Counted from the first letter of the stretch, positions 36,145-46,354 are shown. The stretch: DNA of 64,000 bases from Gammaproteobacteria bacterium (GCA_004172865.1 SEBV01000002.1:1-64000), one strand, 5' to 3'. Translations and numbers: made by a program. The notes: generated by a model from the sequence alone, not told the origin.

Positions 36145-37239
36145 TCAAGCAGAAACTAGCCCGGGATTAAAACCTTTTTGAATGATGCGATGCACCAAAT
36201 CCAGTTTTTTGATAACCGGCTCCGCCAATACAAAGGGATAAGCATGTTGATGACCAATGCTGCGACTTAAACTATTCAGCGCATAACTTAAAGGTAACCA
36301 ATGCTTCAAAATATTGGTGAAATTTTTGCTGTCGTATACGTTGATACCAACGTTCGTCTGCAACTCTTTGCTATTGGAAACTTGTGGCCGAACTTTGATA
36401 CCAAATTCATGCGCAGTTTCGAGCGTATCAGTAATATGTAGATAATGTGCCCAGGTTTCTGCCCAATCCTCCCATGGATGCGTACTTGCGTATGCGCTCA
36501 CAAAATTGGATTGCCAATCTGGACTCGGGCCATTTTCATAATGAGTTTTTAATGCTTCGGCGTAGTCAATAGTGTCATCACCAAAAAGCTCTCGTACCGG
36601 CGCCAACCATTCGCTGTCGCGTACTAATAAATCCCAGTAATAATGACCAGACTCGTGACGGAAATGACCCAGCAAAGTGCGATAGGGTTCTGCCATATTT
36701 TCACGCATTTTTTCACGAATAGCCGAGTCTGCCTCATTGATATTTAGTGTAATTAATCCGTCTGCATGACCAGTGAGTACACGCTCAGCTTCTTTAAAGG
36801 TTGGCGCTGTGTCTGCCAGGAAATCGAATGCTAATTTCGGGGCGTCAATACTTTCCGGTGTGGTAGGAAGATTCAATGCAAGCAAACTGTAAATCAAACG
36901 ACGCTTTTCCGTTTCAATCTTCACCCACAATTCACGATTGTTAGGGACGGTGAGATCTGGAATAGTTCTATTTAACCTACATGCAATGCATAGATCATTA
37001 GTCTCCGCTGCATGAACAACCCAGTTACATACATTATAATTAATTCCATTGGCACAATATTTATAGAGCCCTGAATCAGTTTCGCCTTCAACAAGTTGTA
37101 GTAATCCATCCGCTGTTAATTTAAAAGATTCCATCTCCAACTTTTCAGCTACGAAACCTAAAATAGCGCCGCAACGAGTGCAGGATGTATTTTCAAAATA
37201 AACGAGTTGACCACAGCTGTTACAGGTAGATAAACGCAT
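36145..37239 (-). CDS. Zinc-ribbon, putative zinc metallopeptidase
   Basis: 364 residues. The N-terminus has zinc-ribbon Cys pairs (C6/C9, C20/C23 and C62/C71/C84/C87). The main domain carries H195-E-S-G-H199 in LLGHFRHESGHYYWD, a gluzincin-like HExxH motif, and downstream PWEDWAETWAHYLHI, which may give the third ligand. This matches the paired zinc-ribbon/Peptidase_Mx (DUF2248-like) group. No signal peptide is seen, so it is cytoplasmic. The substrate is unknown. It is transcribed alone, upstream of corA on the same strand. Confidence 0.82.
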   Translation of the reverse strand: MRLSTCNSCGQLVYFENTSCTRCGAILGFVAEKLEMESFKLTADGLLQLVEGETDSGLYKYCANGINYNVCNWVVHAAETNDLCIACRLNRTIPDLTVPNNRELWVKIETEKRRLIYSLLALNLPTTPESIDAPKLAFDFLADTAPTFKEAERVLTGHADGLITLNINEADSAIREKMRENMAEPYRTLLGHFRHESGHYYWDLLVRDSEWLAPVRELFGDDTIDYAEALKTHYENGPSPDWQSNFVSAYASTHPWEDWAETWAHYLHITDTLETAHEFGIKVRPQVSNSKELQTNVGINVYDSKNFTNILKHWLPLSYALNSLSRSIGHQHAYPFVLAEPVIKKLDLVHRIIQKGFNPGLVSA

Positions 37240-37511
37240 ACGTACTCCATTGCATTTTAATTTGCATATTTGGAAAGCAAAAAAATTGGTGTATTTAAGG
37301 CAGTCTTAAAATAAAAATGCATAGCTACTGCACTTTATAAAATTGATAACATATAAGTGAAAGTATTATGCTTTTTGCTAATCGTTCAATCTGTGCGGCA
37401 ACACACAGGTGGAAATTATCTCGTGCCCCATTCTTATGCTATCCATCGCACAGACGCCCCATAATGGATTCAATATGCTCAGTATTCCCATCAATCTTTG
37501 GAGAAAACCCC

Positions 37512-37967
37512 ATGAAGATTTCAACATTTATTATTGCAATATGTTGTATTACCTCTTTAGTCGCTTGTAGCAGTCGTCAGGAAACTCGACACACTTCGCG
37601 CCATGTTTATTCAGCACCGAAAGAAGCCTCAAGCTCTCATTACGGTCGTGTGAGCGATATTGAAATTTTGTCAGTGGAATCAAAAACGTCTGGTGGCGGT
37701 GCAGTTCTCGGCGCAGTTATTGGCGGTGTAGTTGGACATCAACTTGGTAAAGGCACTGGTCGTGATCTTGCGACAGGCGCGGGTGCTGTAGGTGGTGCAA
37801 TTGCCGGTAATAACGTTGAAAGACGCAATGGTCACGACAGCGATATTTATCGCGTTACTGTGAAATTCGAAAATGGTAGCAGACAGCAATTTGACTACGA
37901 GGACATTAATGATTTACGAGTTGGTGATCGCGTAAAAGTTGAAGGCGGCCAGATTGAACGACTGTAA
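37512..37967 (+). CDS. Glycine-zipper lipoprotein (SlyB/PcP-like)
   Basis: 151 residues: lipoprotein signal MKISTFIIAICCITSLVAC, then a Ser/His-rich linker and a glycine-zipper 2TM domain (GGGAVLGAVIGGVVGHQLGKGTGRDLATGAGAVGGAIAGN), and a C-terminal beta part (YRVTVKFENGSRQQFDYEDINDLRVGDRVKVEGGQIERL). It resembles the outer-membrane SlyB/PcP lipoproteins. The ATG at 37512 has GGAG 9 bases upstream; the frame is open to 37368 without a signal of its own. A terminator follows. Confidence 0.88.
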   Translation: MKISTFIIAICCITSLVACSSRQETRHTSRHVYSAPKEASSSHYGRVSDIEILSVESKTSGGGAVLGAVIGGVVGHQLGKGTGRDLATGAGAVGGAIAGNNVERRNGHDSDIYRVTVKFENGSRQQFDYEDINDLRVGDRVKVEGGQIERL

Positions 37968-37988
37968 TTAAACGCATTTAGCGTTAAT

Positions 37989-38034
37989 AAGTGTTTAGTG
38001 CTTCGTCATGTTATATGCTCTAAACACTTTTTTT
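37989..38034 (+). terminator. Intrinsic terminator with long loop
   Basis: AAGTGTTTAG (37989-37998) and CTAAACACTT (38020-38029) form a 10-bp stem with a 21-base loop, followed by T7. Confidence 0.8.
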
Positions 38035-38205
38035 GATTTTGAAATTTTTTTGTAAAATGCAAACTTAACTCTTCAAAAATTCATTCCAAACTCATTTCCA
38101 CAGCCAGAAAAATTCCCACCGTTTTTGTTGTTATCCTAATTGTGGCTTGCCCTCATCACGCATAGTCTTTTTGCTCCATCGCTGTTTTTTTAAGGGAACT
38201 TGACT

Positions 38206-40311
38206 ATGCCTATCACTACTTATGATGTCGCCATCGCAGAGCATCTTGGTAAATCTGAACGTATTACTGAATTACATCGACAAGAGGCGTTATTAAAAAC
38301 CGGCGCACTCCAAAATGCGATTCTCACCAGTGCAAACTTCGCCATTATTGCGACTGATGAAAAGGGAATAATTCAAGTTTTTAATGTGGGCGCACAACGA
38401 ATGCTGGGTTACGAAGCTGCAGAAGTAAAAGATAAAATTACGCCCGCTGACATTTCAGATCCCCACGAAGTTATTGCTCGCGCTGCCACACTAAGCATTG
38501 AGCTTGATACCAATATATCACCGGGTTTTGAAGCTTTAGTATTTAAAGCTTCGCGCGGAATTGAAGATATTTATGAGCTTACTTACATTCGTAAAGATGG
38601 CAGTCGTATTCCCGCTGTAGTTTCAGTAACAGCGTTACGCGATACCGCAGACGATATTATTGGTTACTTGCTTATAGGCACCGACAATACCGCGCGCAAG
38701 CAAGTTGAAGCCGAGCAAAAAAAATTGGATCAACGCTTGCGTGACCAACAGTTTTATACGCGCTCGCTCATTGAATCTCATATAGATGCGTTGATGACGA
38801 CTGATCCTGCGGGAATCATCACTGACGTTAATAAGCAAATGGAAGCGCTTACCGATTGCACACGCGATGAATTAATTGGCGCTCCGTTTAAAAATTATTT
38901 TACTGACCCGAAACGTGCCGATGCGGCTATTAAACGCGTGTTAAACGAAAACAAAGTTACCGACTATGAACTTATAGTGCGTGCGCGCAATGGCACAAAA
39001 ACTGACGTATCTTATAACGCGACTACTTTTTACGACCGTGACCGAAAATTACAGGGAGTGTTCGCTGCTGCACGTGATATCACCGAGCGTAGACGGCTTG
39101 ATAAAATTCTCGAAGAAAAAAATATCGAGTTGGAAAATGCAAAATCCGTTGCTGAAAAAGCGAACCTTGCAAAATCTGAATTTTTGTCGAGCATGAGCCA
39201 CGAATTGCGCACACCCTTAAGTGCAATTTTAGGCTTCGCGCAACTAATGGAATCAAGTACGCCAGAGCCAACTCCAATGCAAAAGCGTAGCATCACCCAG
39301 ATTTTAAAAGGCGGTTGGTATTTGCTGGAATTGATTAATGAAATTCTGGATTTGGCATTAATCGAATCCGGAAAATTATCACTGTCGCTGGAACCTATTT
39401 CTCTAAACGATGTGATGCGCGAATGTGCTGCAATGGTTGAGCCGCAATCGCATAAGCGCTCACTTACACTTAGCTTCCCTGACTTCGAAAATAATTATTT
39501 TGTAAATGCTGATCGCACGCGTTTAAAACAAGTGCTAATTAATTTGTTATCAAATGCAATTAAATACAATAGACCCAATGGCAACGTGATTGTTACTTGC
39601 ACAATACCGACTGAAAATCGAATTCGTATTAGCGTGGAAGATAACGGAGATGGTTTATCGCCGGATAAAATTAGCCAATTATTTCAGCCATTCAATCGCT
39701 TGGGTCAGGAAACTAAAGATCAGGAAGGCACAGGTATTGGCCTTGTAATGACTAAACGCCTGATTGAATTAATGGGCGGTGACATTGGTTTAAAAAGCAC
39801 GCCGGGGAAAGGTAGTATTTTCTGGTTTGAAATGAATATTGCCGCTCAGCCAGACCATCTTGCAATACCAAAAATAACCGTAACTCCTATGACACCCATC
39901 GACTCGATGAAAATCGATACTCCGCTTTACACACTACTTTACGTGGAAGATAACCCAGCAAATTTAATGCTGGTGGAAGACCTTATGGAGCGTCGCCCGA
40001 ATATTAATTTACTTACGGCACGCGATGGTAATAGAGGTGTGGAGCTTGCACGTATGACGCTACCCGACGTTATTTTGATGGACATTAATTTGCCTGGCAT
40101 CAGTGGCATTCAGGCATTGAAAATTTTGGCCAATGACGTCACCACTGCGCACATTCCGGTTATCGCCCTCAGCGCGAATGCAATTCCCACTGATATTGAA
40201 AAAGGTTTGAAAGCGGGGTTTTTTCGTTATCTCACCAAACCTATAAAGGTTGATGAGTTTATGGATACGCTTAATCTTGCGCTGAAGATCGAGCCGCGGC
40301 CAGGTCAATAA
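38206..40311 (+). CDS. Hybrid sensor histidine kinase, PAS-PAS-HisKA-HATPase-REC
   Basis: 701 residues, no membrane helix, so a cytoplasmic sensor. Two PAS domains (about 35-165 and 185-300, each with its PAC end, for example [16 protein letters not shown]), a coiled-coil linker, HisKA with H332 in [17 protein letters not shown], a HATPase with N-box ([14 protein letters not shown]), G1 (VEDNGDGLS) and G2 ([12 protein letters not shown]), then a receiver domain with phospho-acceptor D626 in [10 protein letters not shown] and the Lys of LTKPIK. The ATG at 38206 has AAGGGA upstream; a TTG two codons earlier is in frame. No partner regulator is adjacent; phosphate may pass on through an Hpt protein. 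The signal is unknown. Confidence 0.92.
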   Translation: MPITTYDVAIAEHLGKSERITELHRQEALLKTGALQNAILTSANFAIIATDEKGIIQVFNVGAQRMLGYEAAEVKDKITPADISDPHEVIARAATLSIELDTNISPGFEALVFKASRGIEDIYELTYIRKDGSRIPAVVSVTALRDTADDIIGYLLIGTDNTARKQVEAEQKKLDQRLRDQQFYTRSLIESHIDALMTTDPAGIITDVNKQMEALTDCTRDELIGAPFKNYFTDPKRADAAIKRVLNENKVTDYELIVRARNGTKTDVSYNATTFYDRDRKLQGVFAAARDITERRRLDKILEEKNIELENAKSVAEKANLAKSEFLSSMSHELRTPLSAILGFAQLMESSTPEPTPMQKRSITQILKGGWYLLELINEILDLALIESGKLSLSLEPISLNDVMRECAAMVEPQSHKRSLTLSFPDFENNYFVNADRTRLKQVLINLLSNAIKYNRPNGNVIVTCTIPTENRIRISVEDNGDGLSPDKISQLFQPFNRLGQETKDQEGTGIGLVMTKRLIELMGGDIGLKSTPGKGSIFWFEMNIAAQPDHLAIPKITVTPMTPIDSMKIDTPLYTLLYVEDNPANLMLVEDLMERRPNINLLTARDGNRGVELARMTLPDVILMDINLPGISGIQALKILANDVTTAHIPVIALSANAIPTDIEKGLKAGFFRYLTKPIKVDEFMDTLNLALKIEPRPGQ

Positions 40312-40317
40312 CGCCGA

Positions 40318-40614
40318 TCAGACTTTTACGTCAATGCGGTGATAGGTTCTGGGCTGATAATCCGCCACTGCCAAAAAAGCTCGACTCACAGGATCGCTAT
40401 TCTGGTTCGGCCTCTTAGCTGCCGATTTTGCTTCGCTAGCTTGTTCCGGCGGAGGAATAACCTGTGGCTTTAGATTTACGGCGTATTGGTGCGGCGTTTT
40501 GGGGTCGGCCTCGGCTTCAAGCGTAACCGCTGGCCGCACTTGAGGCTGGGGACGCTGCGTATATGCAGCCCCAGGTGCCAGTGTGGAATAGCCAAGATAA
40601 TCGCCGATAACCAT
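40318..40614 (-). CDS. Small Pro/Ala-rich hypothetical protein
   Basis: 98 residues from the ATG at 40612-40614 (GAG upstream): MVIGDYLGYSTLAPGAAYTQ, a Pro/Glu/Lys-rich middle (KPQVIPPPEQASEAKSAAKRP) and VADYQPRTYHRIDVKV at the end. No signal peptide, membrane helix or known motif. It converges on the histidine kinase gene with 6 bases between the stops. The composition suggests a mostly disordered protein. It may be restricted to close relatives. Confidence 0.55.
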   Translation of the reverse strand: MVIGDYLGYSTLAPGAAYTQRPQPQVRPAVTLEAEADPKTPHQYAVNLKPQVIPPPEQASEAKSAAKRPNQNSDPVSRAFLAVADYQPRTYHRIDVKV

Positions 40615-40720
40615 GTAAAGCTCAAAATGGATCAATAAGTGAGCAGTATAGCTGACGCATAATCCGTTATCCGCCTAAATTTACACTTTTCGCCGAACCA
40701 CGAAAAACAACAAGGACCAT

Positions 40721-40936
40721 CTAGCCCGCCGTCTCGTTTTTACGCACTAACAATACGGGATGTCCCAACTCAATAGCACCCTCATAAAGTTCTTGCCCCA
40801 CCAAAAAGGGTGCAACTCGCTTCCAGCCATAACTTTCCTGACCGCATACCGATCTGATTTTGCCTAATGCAAGGTCGCCTTCTTTGATAATATCGCCATC
40901 GGCAACGCGGCTATAACCTATCGGGTATGGATGCAT
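40721..40936 (-). CDS. Small hypothetical protein
   Basis: 71 residues, MHPYPIGYSRVADGDIIKEG to the end GHPVLLVRKNETAG. Gly/Val-rich with a possible small beta fold; no membrane helix or metal site. GAGG lies before the ATG. It is upstream of, and in the same direction as, the other small hypothetical gene, so the two may be co-transcribed. No function is proposed. Confidence 0.55.
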   Translation of the reverse strand: MHPYPIGYSRVADGDIIKEGDLALGKIRSVCGQESYGWKRVAPFLVGQELYEGAIELGHPVLLVRKNETAG

Positions 40937-41159
40937 TCAAAACCTCAAACCTAAAAACTATTTTTCAACATGAGTCGATTTCAAAAAATCCTATTCGACT
41001 ATTCATGTAACTCGAATTCATAGTGTAGTTAAAAGCTATCTGGAATATAGATTCACTCGACGCAATTACAGACACACCCAACGGCAGGGGATAAAATGCC
41101 CATACTTAAAACCCGCCTTACAGCTTGCCTTATCGCATCACCATAATCGGACTCGCATA

Positions 41160-42404
41160 ATGACTTCATTAGAACCAACGCAACAATCAAAAATATCGTC
41201 CCACGAGTTTACGTTACTCGTGGCATTGTTAATGTCGATAGTGGCCATTTCCATTGATGCCCTACTTCCTGCACTTGGCATTATCAGCAGCGAAATTAAA
41301 CTGGATTATCCCAACCAAATACAGTTGGTTGTCAGCGCATTATTTTTAGGTATGGCCGCTGGACAACTAATTTGCGGGCCACTGTCAGATGCAACAGGCC
41401 GTAAAAAAGTTTTATACAGCGGTATTTTATTATTTTTATTCGGCAGCGTAATTTGTTTTTTCGCGCAGGATATTACAACCTTATTAATTGGCCGCGTGAT
41501 TCAAGGTTTGGGTGTATCTGGCCCTTACGTATCCGCCATTTCAATTGTGCGCGATAAATATGCGGGCCGCGAAATGGCAAAAATCATGTCGCTGGTGATG
41601 ATGATTTTTATTATGGTGCCAGCGATTGCTCCGAGCCTTGGTCAAGCTATTTTATTGATCGCATCATGGCGTTACGTGTTTGTGCTTTACGTTTTTTATT
41701 CCGTAGCAATTGGTCTCTGGATTTTTCTGCGGTTGGAAGAAACTTTACCAAAAGAAAAACGTATTCCTTTTAGTGTTACGGGTTTTACCGATGGATTTAA
41801 AGAAGTAATTTTTAACCGCGTCACTATGAGCTATACATTGTGTATGGGTTTATTTTTTGGCAGCTTTATGGGCTACTTAAATTCATCGCAACAAATTTTT
41901 CAGGTGCAATTTCAAACGGGTAAATTATTTACCGTTTATTTTGGCTTGCTCGCATTGGTATTTGGTTTGGCGTCGTTGTTCAATTCCAAGTTTGTTGAAA
42001 AATGGGGCATGCATTACATTAGCCAACGCGCGGTATGGGGCATTATTGTTAGCTCTGCAATATTTTTAGGATTACACAGCTTATTCAGCATTCAATTGTG
42101 GATGTTTATGGTGTATGCCGCTGTGTTGTTTTTTGCATTTGGTTTAATTTTTGGTAACGTAAATGCCATGGCGATGGAACCTATGGGCCATGTAGCGGGA
42201 ATTGCATCCGCGATTATTGGAGCTGTTTCATCGATAATTTCAATGGTAATTGGTACTGCTGTAGGCCAGCTTTACAACAATACCTTAATCCCGGTCACCA
42301 CTGGCTTTTTAGTAATGACAACCTTAGCTTTGCTTATGATGCATGTTGCTGAAGGTGGAAAAACTAAAGCTTTAGAAGCTACGAAAGAGTTAGAGACTGA
42401 GTAG
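41160..42404 (+). CDS. MFS exporter, Bcr/CflA (DHA1) drug-resistance family
   Basis: 414 residues with twelve predicted membrane helices. The N-terminal half has the Bcr/CflA pattern: ISIDALLPALGIISSEI in helix 1, QLVVSALFLGMAAGQLICGPLSDATGRKKVL (helix 2 and the MFS motif A loop G-x-L-S-D-x-x-G-R-K-K), RVIQGLGVSGPYVSAISIVRDKY (helices 4-5). Such proteins are proton-coupled exporters of drugs, bicyclomycin or amino acids. The start has no strong ribosome site (CATAATCGGACTCGCATAATG). It stands alone with a gap to the amylase downstream. Confidence 0.9.
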   Translation: MTSLEPTQQSKISSHEFTLLVALLMSIVAISIDALLPALGIISSEIKLDYPNQIQLVVSALFLGMAAGQLICGPLSDATGRKKVLYSGILLFLFGSVICFFAQDITTLLIGRVIQGLGVSGPYVSAISIVRDKYAGREMAKIMSLVMMIFIMVPAIAPSLGQAILLIASWRYVFVLYVFYSVAIGLWIFLRLEETLPKEKRIPFSVTGFTDGFKEVIFNRVTMSYTLCMGLFFGSFMGYLNSSQQIFQVQFQTGKLFTVYFGLLALVFGLASLFNSKFVEKWGMHYISQRAVWGIIVSSAIFLGLHSLFSIQLWMFMVYAAVLFFAFGLIFGNVNAMAMEPMGHVAGIASAIIGAVSSIISMVIGTAVGQLYNNTLIPVTTGFLVMTTLALLMMHVAEGGKTKALEATKELETE

Positions 42405-42546
42405 TAGCAAAGCAAAAACCAATTTAGTTTGTGAGCGAACGGAATCGCTCACAGATAGCAATCAGATAAAAATAAAACCTCATTTAAATCCTCACATTCT
42501 TCGTCAAAATCCTCGCCATAAAAATTAACAATAAAAATATCTTCGC

Positions 42547-42560
42547 TGCATACGTATGTA
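42547..42560. promoter_or_regulatory. LacI-type operator 1 of the amylase gene
   Basis: TGCATACGTATGTA differs by one base from the perfect palindrome TGCATACGTATGCA. It lies in the 366-base gap upstream of the amylase, 30 bp centre to centre from an identical-core site. This type of core suggests a maltose-responsive LacI-family repressor (MalR-like). Confidence 0.65.
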
Positions 42561-42576
42561 TGTGTTTGAAAGCAGA

Positions 42577-42590
42577 TGAATACGTATGCA
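42577..42590. promoter_or_regulatory. LacI-type operator 2 of the amylase gene
   Basis: TGAATACGTATGCA shares the ATACGTAT core with operator 1 and also differs by one base from the perfect palindrome. The 30-bp spacing (about three helical turns) puts both sites on the same DNA face, which favours cooperative binding. The amylase ATG is about 180 bp further on. Confidence 0.65.
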
Positions 42591-42770
42591 AATTGTTGTG
42601 ATGTTATTTTTTCAGGAATAGCATCGCTCTTGCTAATAATAAATTAATAATTGTTCAACCTTTTAATTCTACTTATACCTCGCGCTACTTTCGCTCGCTA
42701 ACTATGTTGGCGTCGTTACGTTTTTCTGCGCCGTTTTTTATCATAAAAATAAACCTGAGAGGCAAGACCT

Positions 42771-44987
42771 ATGAAATTATTAAAAGAGTTGCGTGCATTT
42801 GTGCCGCCGCTGGATTTTTCAGTGAAAAAAATATTTACACATTTATTACCTTTTGTGTTGTTGGGAAGTTTTTCAACAACACAAGCTGCAGTTACCACGC
42901 CGGTTCCGCGCACGGTATTTGTTCATTTGTTTGAATGGCAATGGAATGACATTGCCAGTGAATGTGAAACCCAATTAGGGCCAAAAGGTTTTTCTGCCGT
43001 ACAAGTGTCACCACCGCAAAAATCTGTTTCAGGTTCGCAATGGTGGACGCGTTATCAACCATTAAGTTATGCGATTGAAGGTCGCTCGGGCACACGCGCA
43101 GAATTCGCTAGCATGGTGAGCCGCTGTAAAGCAGTAGGTGTGGATATTTATGTGGATGCCGTTATTAATCACATGGCCGCATTAAATCGCAGCTTTCCTG
43201 AAGTGCCTTATGGCACCAATGATTTTCATACCTGCACCGCAAATATTAATTATGCCGATGCCTGGTCAATTCAAAATTGTGATTTGTCGGGATTAAACGA
43301 TTTAAAAACAGAATCGGATTATGTGCGTGGAAAAATCGCAGATTATTTAAATGATTTAACCAGTTTAGGCGTTGCGGGTTTTCGTTTTGATGCCGCTAAA
43401 CATATGCCGCCTGCGGATATTTCCAATATCGTTGGTCGTTTGACGGGTCATCCTTATATTTATCAGGAAGTGATTCGCGGCGCGGGCGAACCGGTGCAAC
43501 CTGAGCAGTACACTTACATCGCCGACGTAATGGAATTTAATTACAGCAAAACCCTAAGTTATTATTTTAAAGGCCGCGGCGCTTTGAAAAGTTTGAGCAA
43601 TATCGGCACTTCCAACTGGAGCGGTTGGTTAGGCAGCATCGATGCGCAAGTATTCGTTGAAAACCACGATAACCAACGTCAGGACACCAGTAATATCATC
43701 ACCTACAAAGACGGTGCTAACCTCAATACGCTTGCGCACGTATTTATGCTCGCGTGGCCTTACGGTTACCCAGAAGTGATGTCCAGCTACGAATGGTCCG
43801 ATCACGATCAAGGCCCACCTTCAGCAGGTGCAAGTACTTGTGCCAACGGTTGGTTATGTGAGCACCGCACGCGTGCTATTGCCAATATGGTTTCATTCGC
43901 CAATAACACTAATGCGCAATTTCGCGTGACCAATTATTGGGATAACGGCAACAACCAAATGGCGTGGGGACGTGGTGGCTTAGGGTTCGTTGCCATCAAC
44001 CGTGAAGATAGCGCGGGCTTGAGCCGCACTTTTGCGACTGGAATGCCGGCTGGAACTTACTGCGATATTATTCACGGCGATTTTAATTACACCACCGGCG
44101 CTTGTAGCGGTGCGGGTATAACTGTTGATTCATCGGGCAATGCGACTTTCTCGGTAAATACCCACGATGCCGTTGCGTTTCATGCGGGCGCCGTTGTTGG
44201 TGTGCCCTGCCCACTTTGCGGCGGCGGGAATAATAATTCCAGCTCAAGTTCAAGTGTAAGCAGCGTCAGTTCAAGCAGCAGTTCAGTCGCGGCGAGCAAT
44301 TGGTATTTTCGTGGCACCCCCAATAATTGGGTATCAACGGCGATGACCTTAAGCAATGGTTTGTACTGCACGCAACAAAGTTTCGGCGCGGCAAGCACTA
44401 ATCCACGTTTCAAAATTGATCATTTCGGCGATTGGACCGAAGCTTATCCAACCGCCGACTACACGGTAACGGCGAATACGACTTACAATATTTGCTTTAA
44501 CGGCACTACTCACGCCATAACACTGAAAACCATCAGCGGGTCAAGTAGCACTGCAAGCAGCGTCACCAGCATTAGTAGCGCGGCAAGTACTAGTGCTGCC
44601 AGCACTAGTAGTGCAGTTAGTACAAGTAGCTCAAAAAGTTCGTCTAGCGTTTCTACGTCGGCATCCAGTACAAGCAGTGCAGTCAGCAGCAATGTGACCA
44701 TTAACTTTACCTGCGCTAATGGCACCACTTACTCAGGCCAAAGTGTGTATGTGATCGGTAGCGTGAGCGCACTGGGGAATTGGGTGGTGGCAAGTGCGCT
44801 TAAATTGAGTCCAACCAGCTATCCAACCTGGACAGGTTCAATTCAATTGCCTGCGAACACTAGCGTTCAATGGAAATGCTTAAAGCGCGAAGAAGCTAAC
44901 TCAGCCAATGGCAACGTTTGGCAAAGTGGCAGCGCCAATAACGTGGTAAATACCGGTACAGGAGCATCAGCTAGCGCGAGCTTTTAA
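42771..44987 (+). CDS. Secreted alpha-amylase, GH13 with starch-binding modules
   Basis: 738 residues. Signal peptide (1-40, QAA). GH13 catalytic domain of the animal/Actinobacteria-like type (about 45-475) with DAVINH, GFRFDAAKH (nucleophile D207), YQEVI (acid E233) and FVENHDNQR (D300); R205 and N298 are as in chloride-dependent amylases. A Ser linker leads to a small beta module (about 508-590, WYFRGTPNNW...RFKIDHFGDWTEAYP), then a second Ser/Thr/Ala linker (591-640) and a C-terminal CBM20-like starch-binding domain (about 641-735: VYVIGSVSALGNW, WKCLKREE). GAGAGGC precedes the ATG. Two LacI-type operators upstream suggest induction by maltose. The enzyme hydrolyses internal alpha-1,4 bonds of starch. 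Confidence 0.94.
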   Translation: MKLLKELRAFVPPLDFSVKKIFTHLLPFVLLGSFSTTQAAVTTPVPRTVFVHLFEWQWNDIASECETQLGPKGFSAVQVSPPQKSVSGSQWWTRYQPLSYAIEGRSGTRAEFASMVSRCKAVGVDIYVDAVINHMAALNRSFPEVPYGTNDFHTCTANINYADAWSIQNCDLSGLNDLKTESDYVRGKIADYLNDLTSLGVAGFRFDAAKHMPPADISNIVGRLTGHPYIYQEVIRGAGEPVQPEQYTYIADVMEFNYSKTLSYYFKGRGALKSLSNIGTSNWSGWLGSIDAQVFVENHDNQRQDTSNIITYKDGANLNTLAHVFMLAWPYGYPEVMSSYEWSDHDQGPPSAGASTCANGWLCEHRTRAIANMVSFANNTNAQFRVTNYWDNGNNQMAWGRGGLGFVAINREDSAGLSRTFATGMPAGTYCDIIHGDFNYTTGACSGAGITVDSSGNATFSVNTHDAVAFHAGAVVGVPCPLCGGGNNNSSSSSSVSSVSSSSSSVAASNWYFRGTPNNWVSTAMTLSNGLYCTQQSFGAASTNPRFKIDHFGDWTEAYPTADYTVTANTTYNICFNGTTHAITLKTISGSSSTASSVTSISSAASTSAASTSSAVSTSSSKSSSSVSTSASSTSSAVSSNVTINFTCANGTTYSGQSVYVIGSVSALGNWVVASALKLSPTSYPTWTGSIQLPANTSVQWKCLKREEANSANGNVWQSGSANNVVNTGTGASASASF

Positions 44988-45035
44988 TCGGAATATTTGC
45001 TCTGGCTAGCATTGAAAAGCGCTAGGCAAATTATC

Positions 45036-45075
45036 AAAACCGGTAAGCAACTCATCTTGCTTGCCGGTTTTTTTT
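45036..45075 (+). terminator. Intrinsic terminator of the amylase gene
   Basis: ACCGGTAAGCAA (45039-45050) pairs with TTGCTTGCCGGT (45057-45068) with one wobble around a 6-base loop, followed by T8. Confidence 0.9.
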
Positions 45076-45427
45076 GACGATTGGATCTGTTACCCGCACA
45101 CCGCTACGCCAGTGGGAATTTAGGAAACTAATAAACCAACCGAAAGTCTTAATTAAGCTCACGAATCTATCGCGAACCAATTTTTACAGACATTTATTAG
45201 GGCCCGCTCTACAATGCGCCGCGTTTTCACCTATGCTCAACACTATGCTTAAACGGATACTTATAGCGCTAAGTCATATTATTGTTTTGACGAATTGATC
45301 AACACAAAATAGTTTTTGACGACATAGCATTCAGACGATGACTGGTTGAAATGCCATAATAAATTGATAAAACCAGATTGTTGTTCTGTAGCGCTACCAT
45401 CCCAGCTAATGAGGTAAGTGAACTGAA
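45076..45427. promoter_or_regulatory. Gap with two TAGCGCTA palindromes
   Basis: About 350 bases upstream of the lipid acyltransferase. It holds TAGCGCTA at 45264-45271 and the longer palindrome GTAGCGCTAC at 45388-45397, close to the start codon at 45428. The core is of LacI-operator type, but no regulator is assigned. An open frame at 45074-45298 has no coding features I can support. Confidence 0.4.
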
Positions 45428-46354
45428 ATGAAAAACAGTGTTGTTCCCAAAGTCTTCCAGTGCCTGGCTCGGCTACCCCTCGGGGTTGCGCGTGCGCTTG
45501 GCGTTGCAGTGGGAACCTGTGCTTTCTTCACGCGTGGTCGCAGCTATCGCACCACTTACAAAAATATCCGCGCCTGTTTTCCTCAGCTCTCCACTCAAGA
45601 AGTTCAAACACTAAGTCGCGAAAGCCTGATTGAAACCGCCAAAACCATTACTGAAGTGGGCATCATTTGGCACAACTCCTGGAGTTGGCTGCAGTCGAAA
45701 ATCGTAGCCGTGGAAGGTGAAGAACTTTTACGCGCGGAACTTGCAAAGGGCCGTGGGTTGATTGCGCTTGCGCCTCACCTTGGTAACTGGGAGGTTATAG
45801 CTCCTTACCTAGCCAGCATCGCACCGCTAACCGCCATGTACCAGCCAGTTCCGATTCCCGCATTGGATAAGCTGATTCTGAATGGCCGCAGCAAATGCAA
45901 TATCAATATGGCGCCGACCAGTCGTAAAGGTGTATGCATGTTGTTAAAAGCCTTGCAGCAAAACAATATTGTGGGAATTCTCCCCGATCAACTCCCAAAG
46001 AAAGACGCCGGATCAGAGTTTGCGCCCTTCTTCGGGCACGAAACGCTCACCATGAGCCTGGTTCATTCGCTGATTATTCGCACTCAAAGCCCGGCCGTAA
46101 GCCTATTTGCCAAACGCGTTCCCGGTGGTTTCAAAGTCATTATTTTGCCTGCGGATGCAGCGATTTATAGCGAAGACCCCATCACCTCAATCACTGGGTT
46201 AAACACCAGCATTGAGAAATGCGTGCATCTCGCGCCTGCGCAATATCAATGGGAATACAATCGCTTCCGCTTCCCTAAAAGCCATAAAATTATGCGCGAA
46301 CAGAAGAAAAATGCCTTCTCCTGCAAAAGCAGCTGCAATACCCATCTTCAATAA
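45428..46354 (+). CDS. Lipid A acyltransferase-like protein (LpxL/HtrB family)
   Basis: 308 residues of the lysophospholipid/lipid A acyltransferase family. The catalytic HX4D/E motif is H117-LGNW-E122 in LIALAPHLGNWEVIAPYL; further blocks are AMYQPVPIPALDKLI, GVCMLLKALQQNNIVGILPDQLPKK and YQWEYNRFRFP. The family transfers a secondary fatty acid to lipid A, or a fatty acid to other glycolipids. The N-terminal hydrophobic stretch is short (LARLPLGVARALGVAVGTCAFFT). GAGGTAAGTG lies before the ATG. It may be the housekeeping LpxL or an extra paralogue; the window does not decide. Confidence 0.88.
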   Translation: MKNSVVPKVFQCLARLPLGVARALGVAVGTCAFFTRGRSYRTTYKNIRACFPQLSTQEVQTLSRESLIETAKTITEVGIIWHNSWSWLQSKIVAVEGEELLRAELAKGRGLIALAPHLGNWEVIAPYLASIAPLTAMYQPVPIPALDKLILNGRSKCNINMAPTSRKGVCMLLKALQQNNIVGILPDQLPKKDAGSEFAPFFGHETLTMSLVHSLIIRTQSPAVSLFAKRVPGGFKVIILPADAAIYSEDPITSITGLNTSIEKCVHLAPAQYQWEYNRFRFPKSHKIMREQKKNAFSCKSSCNTHLQ

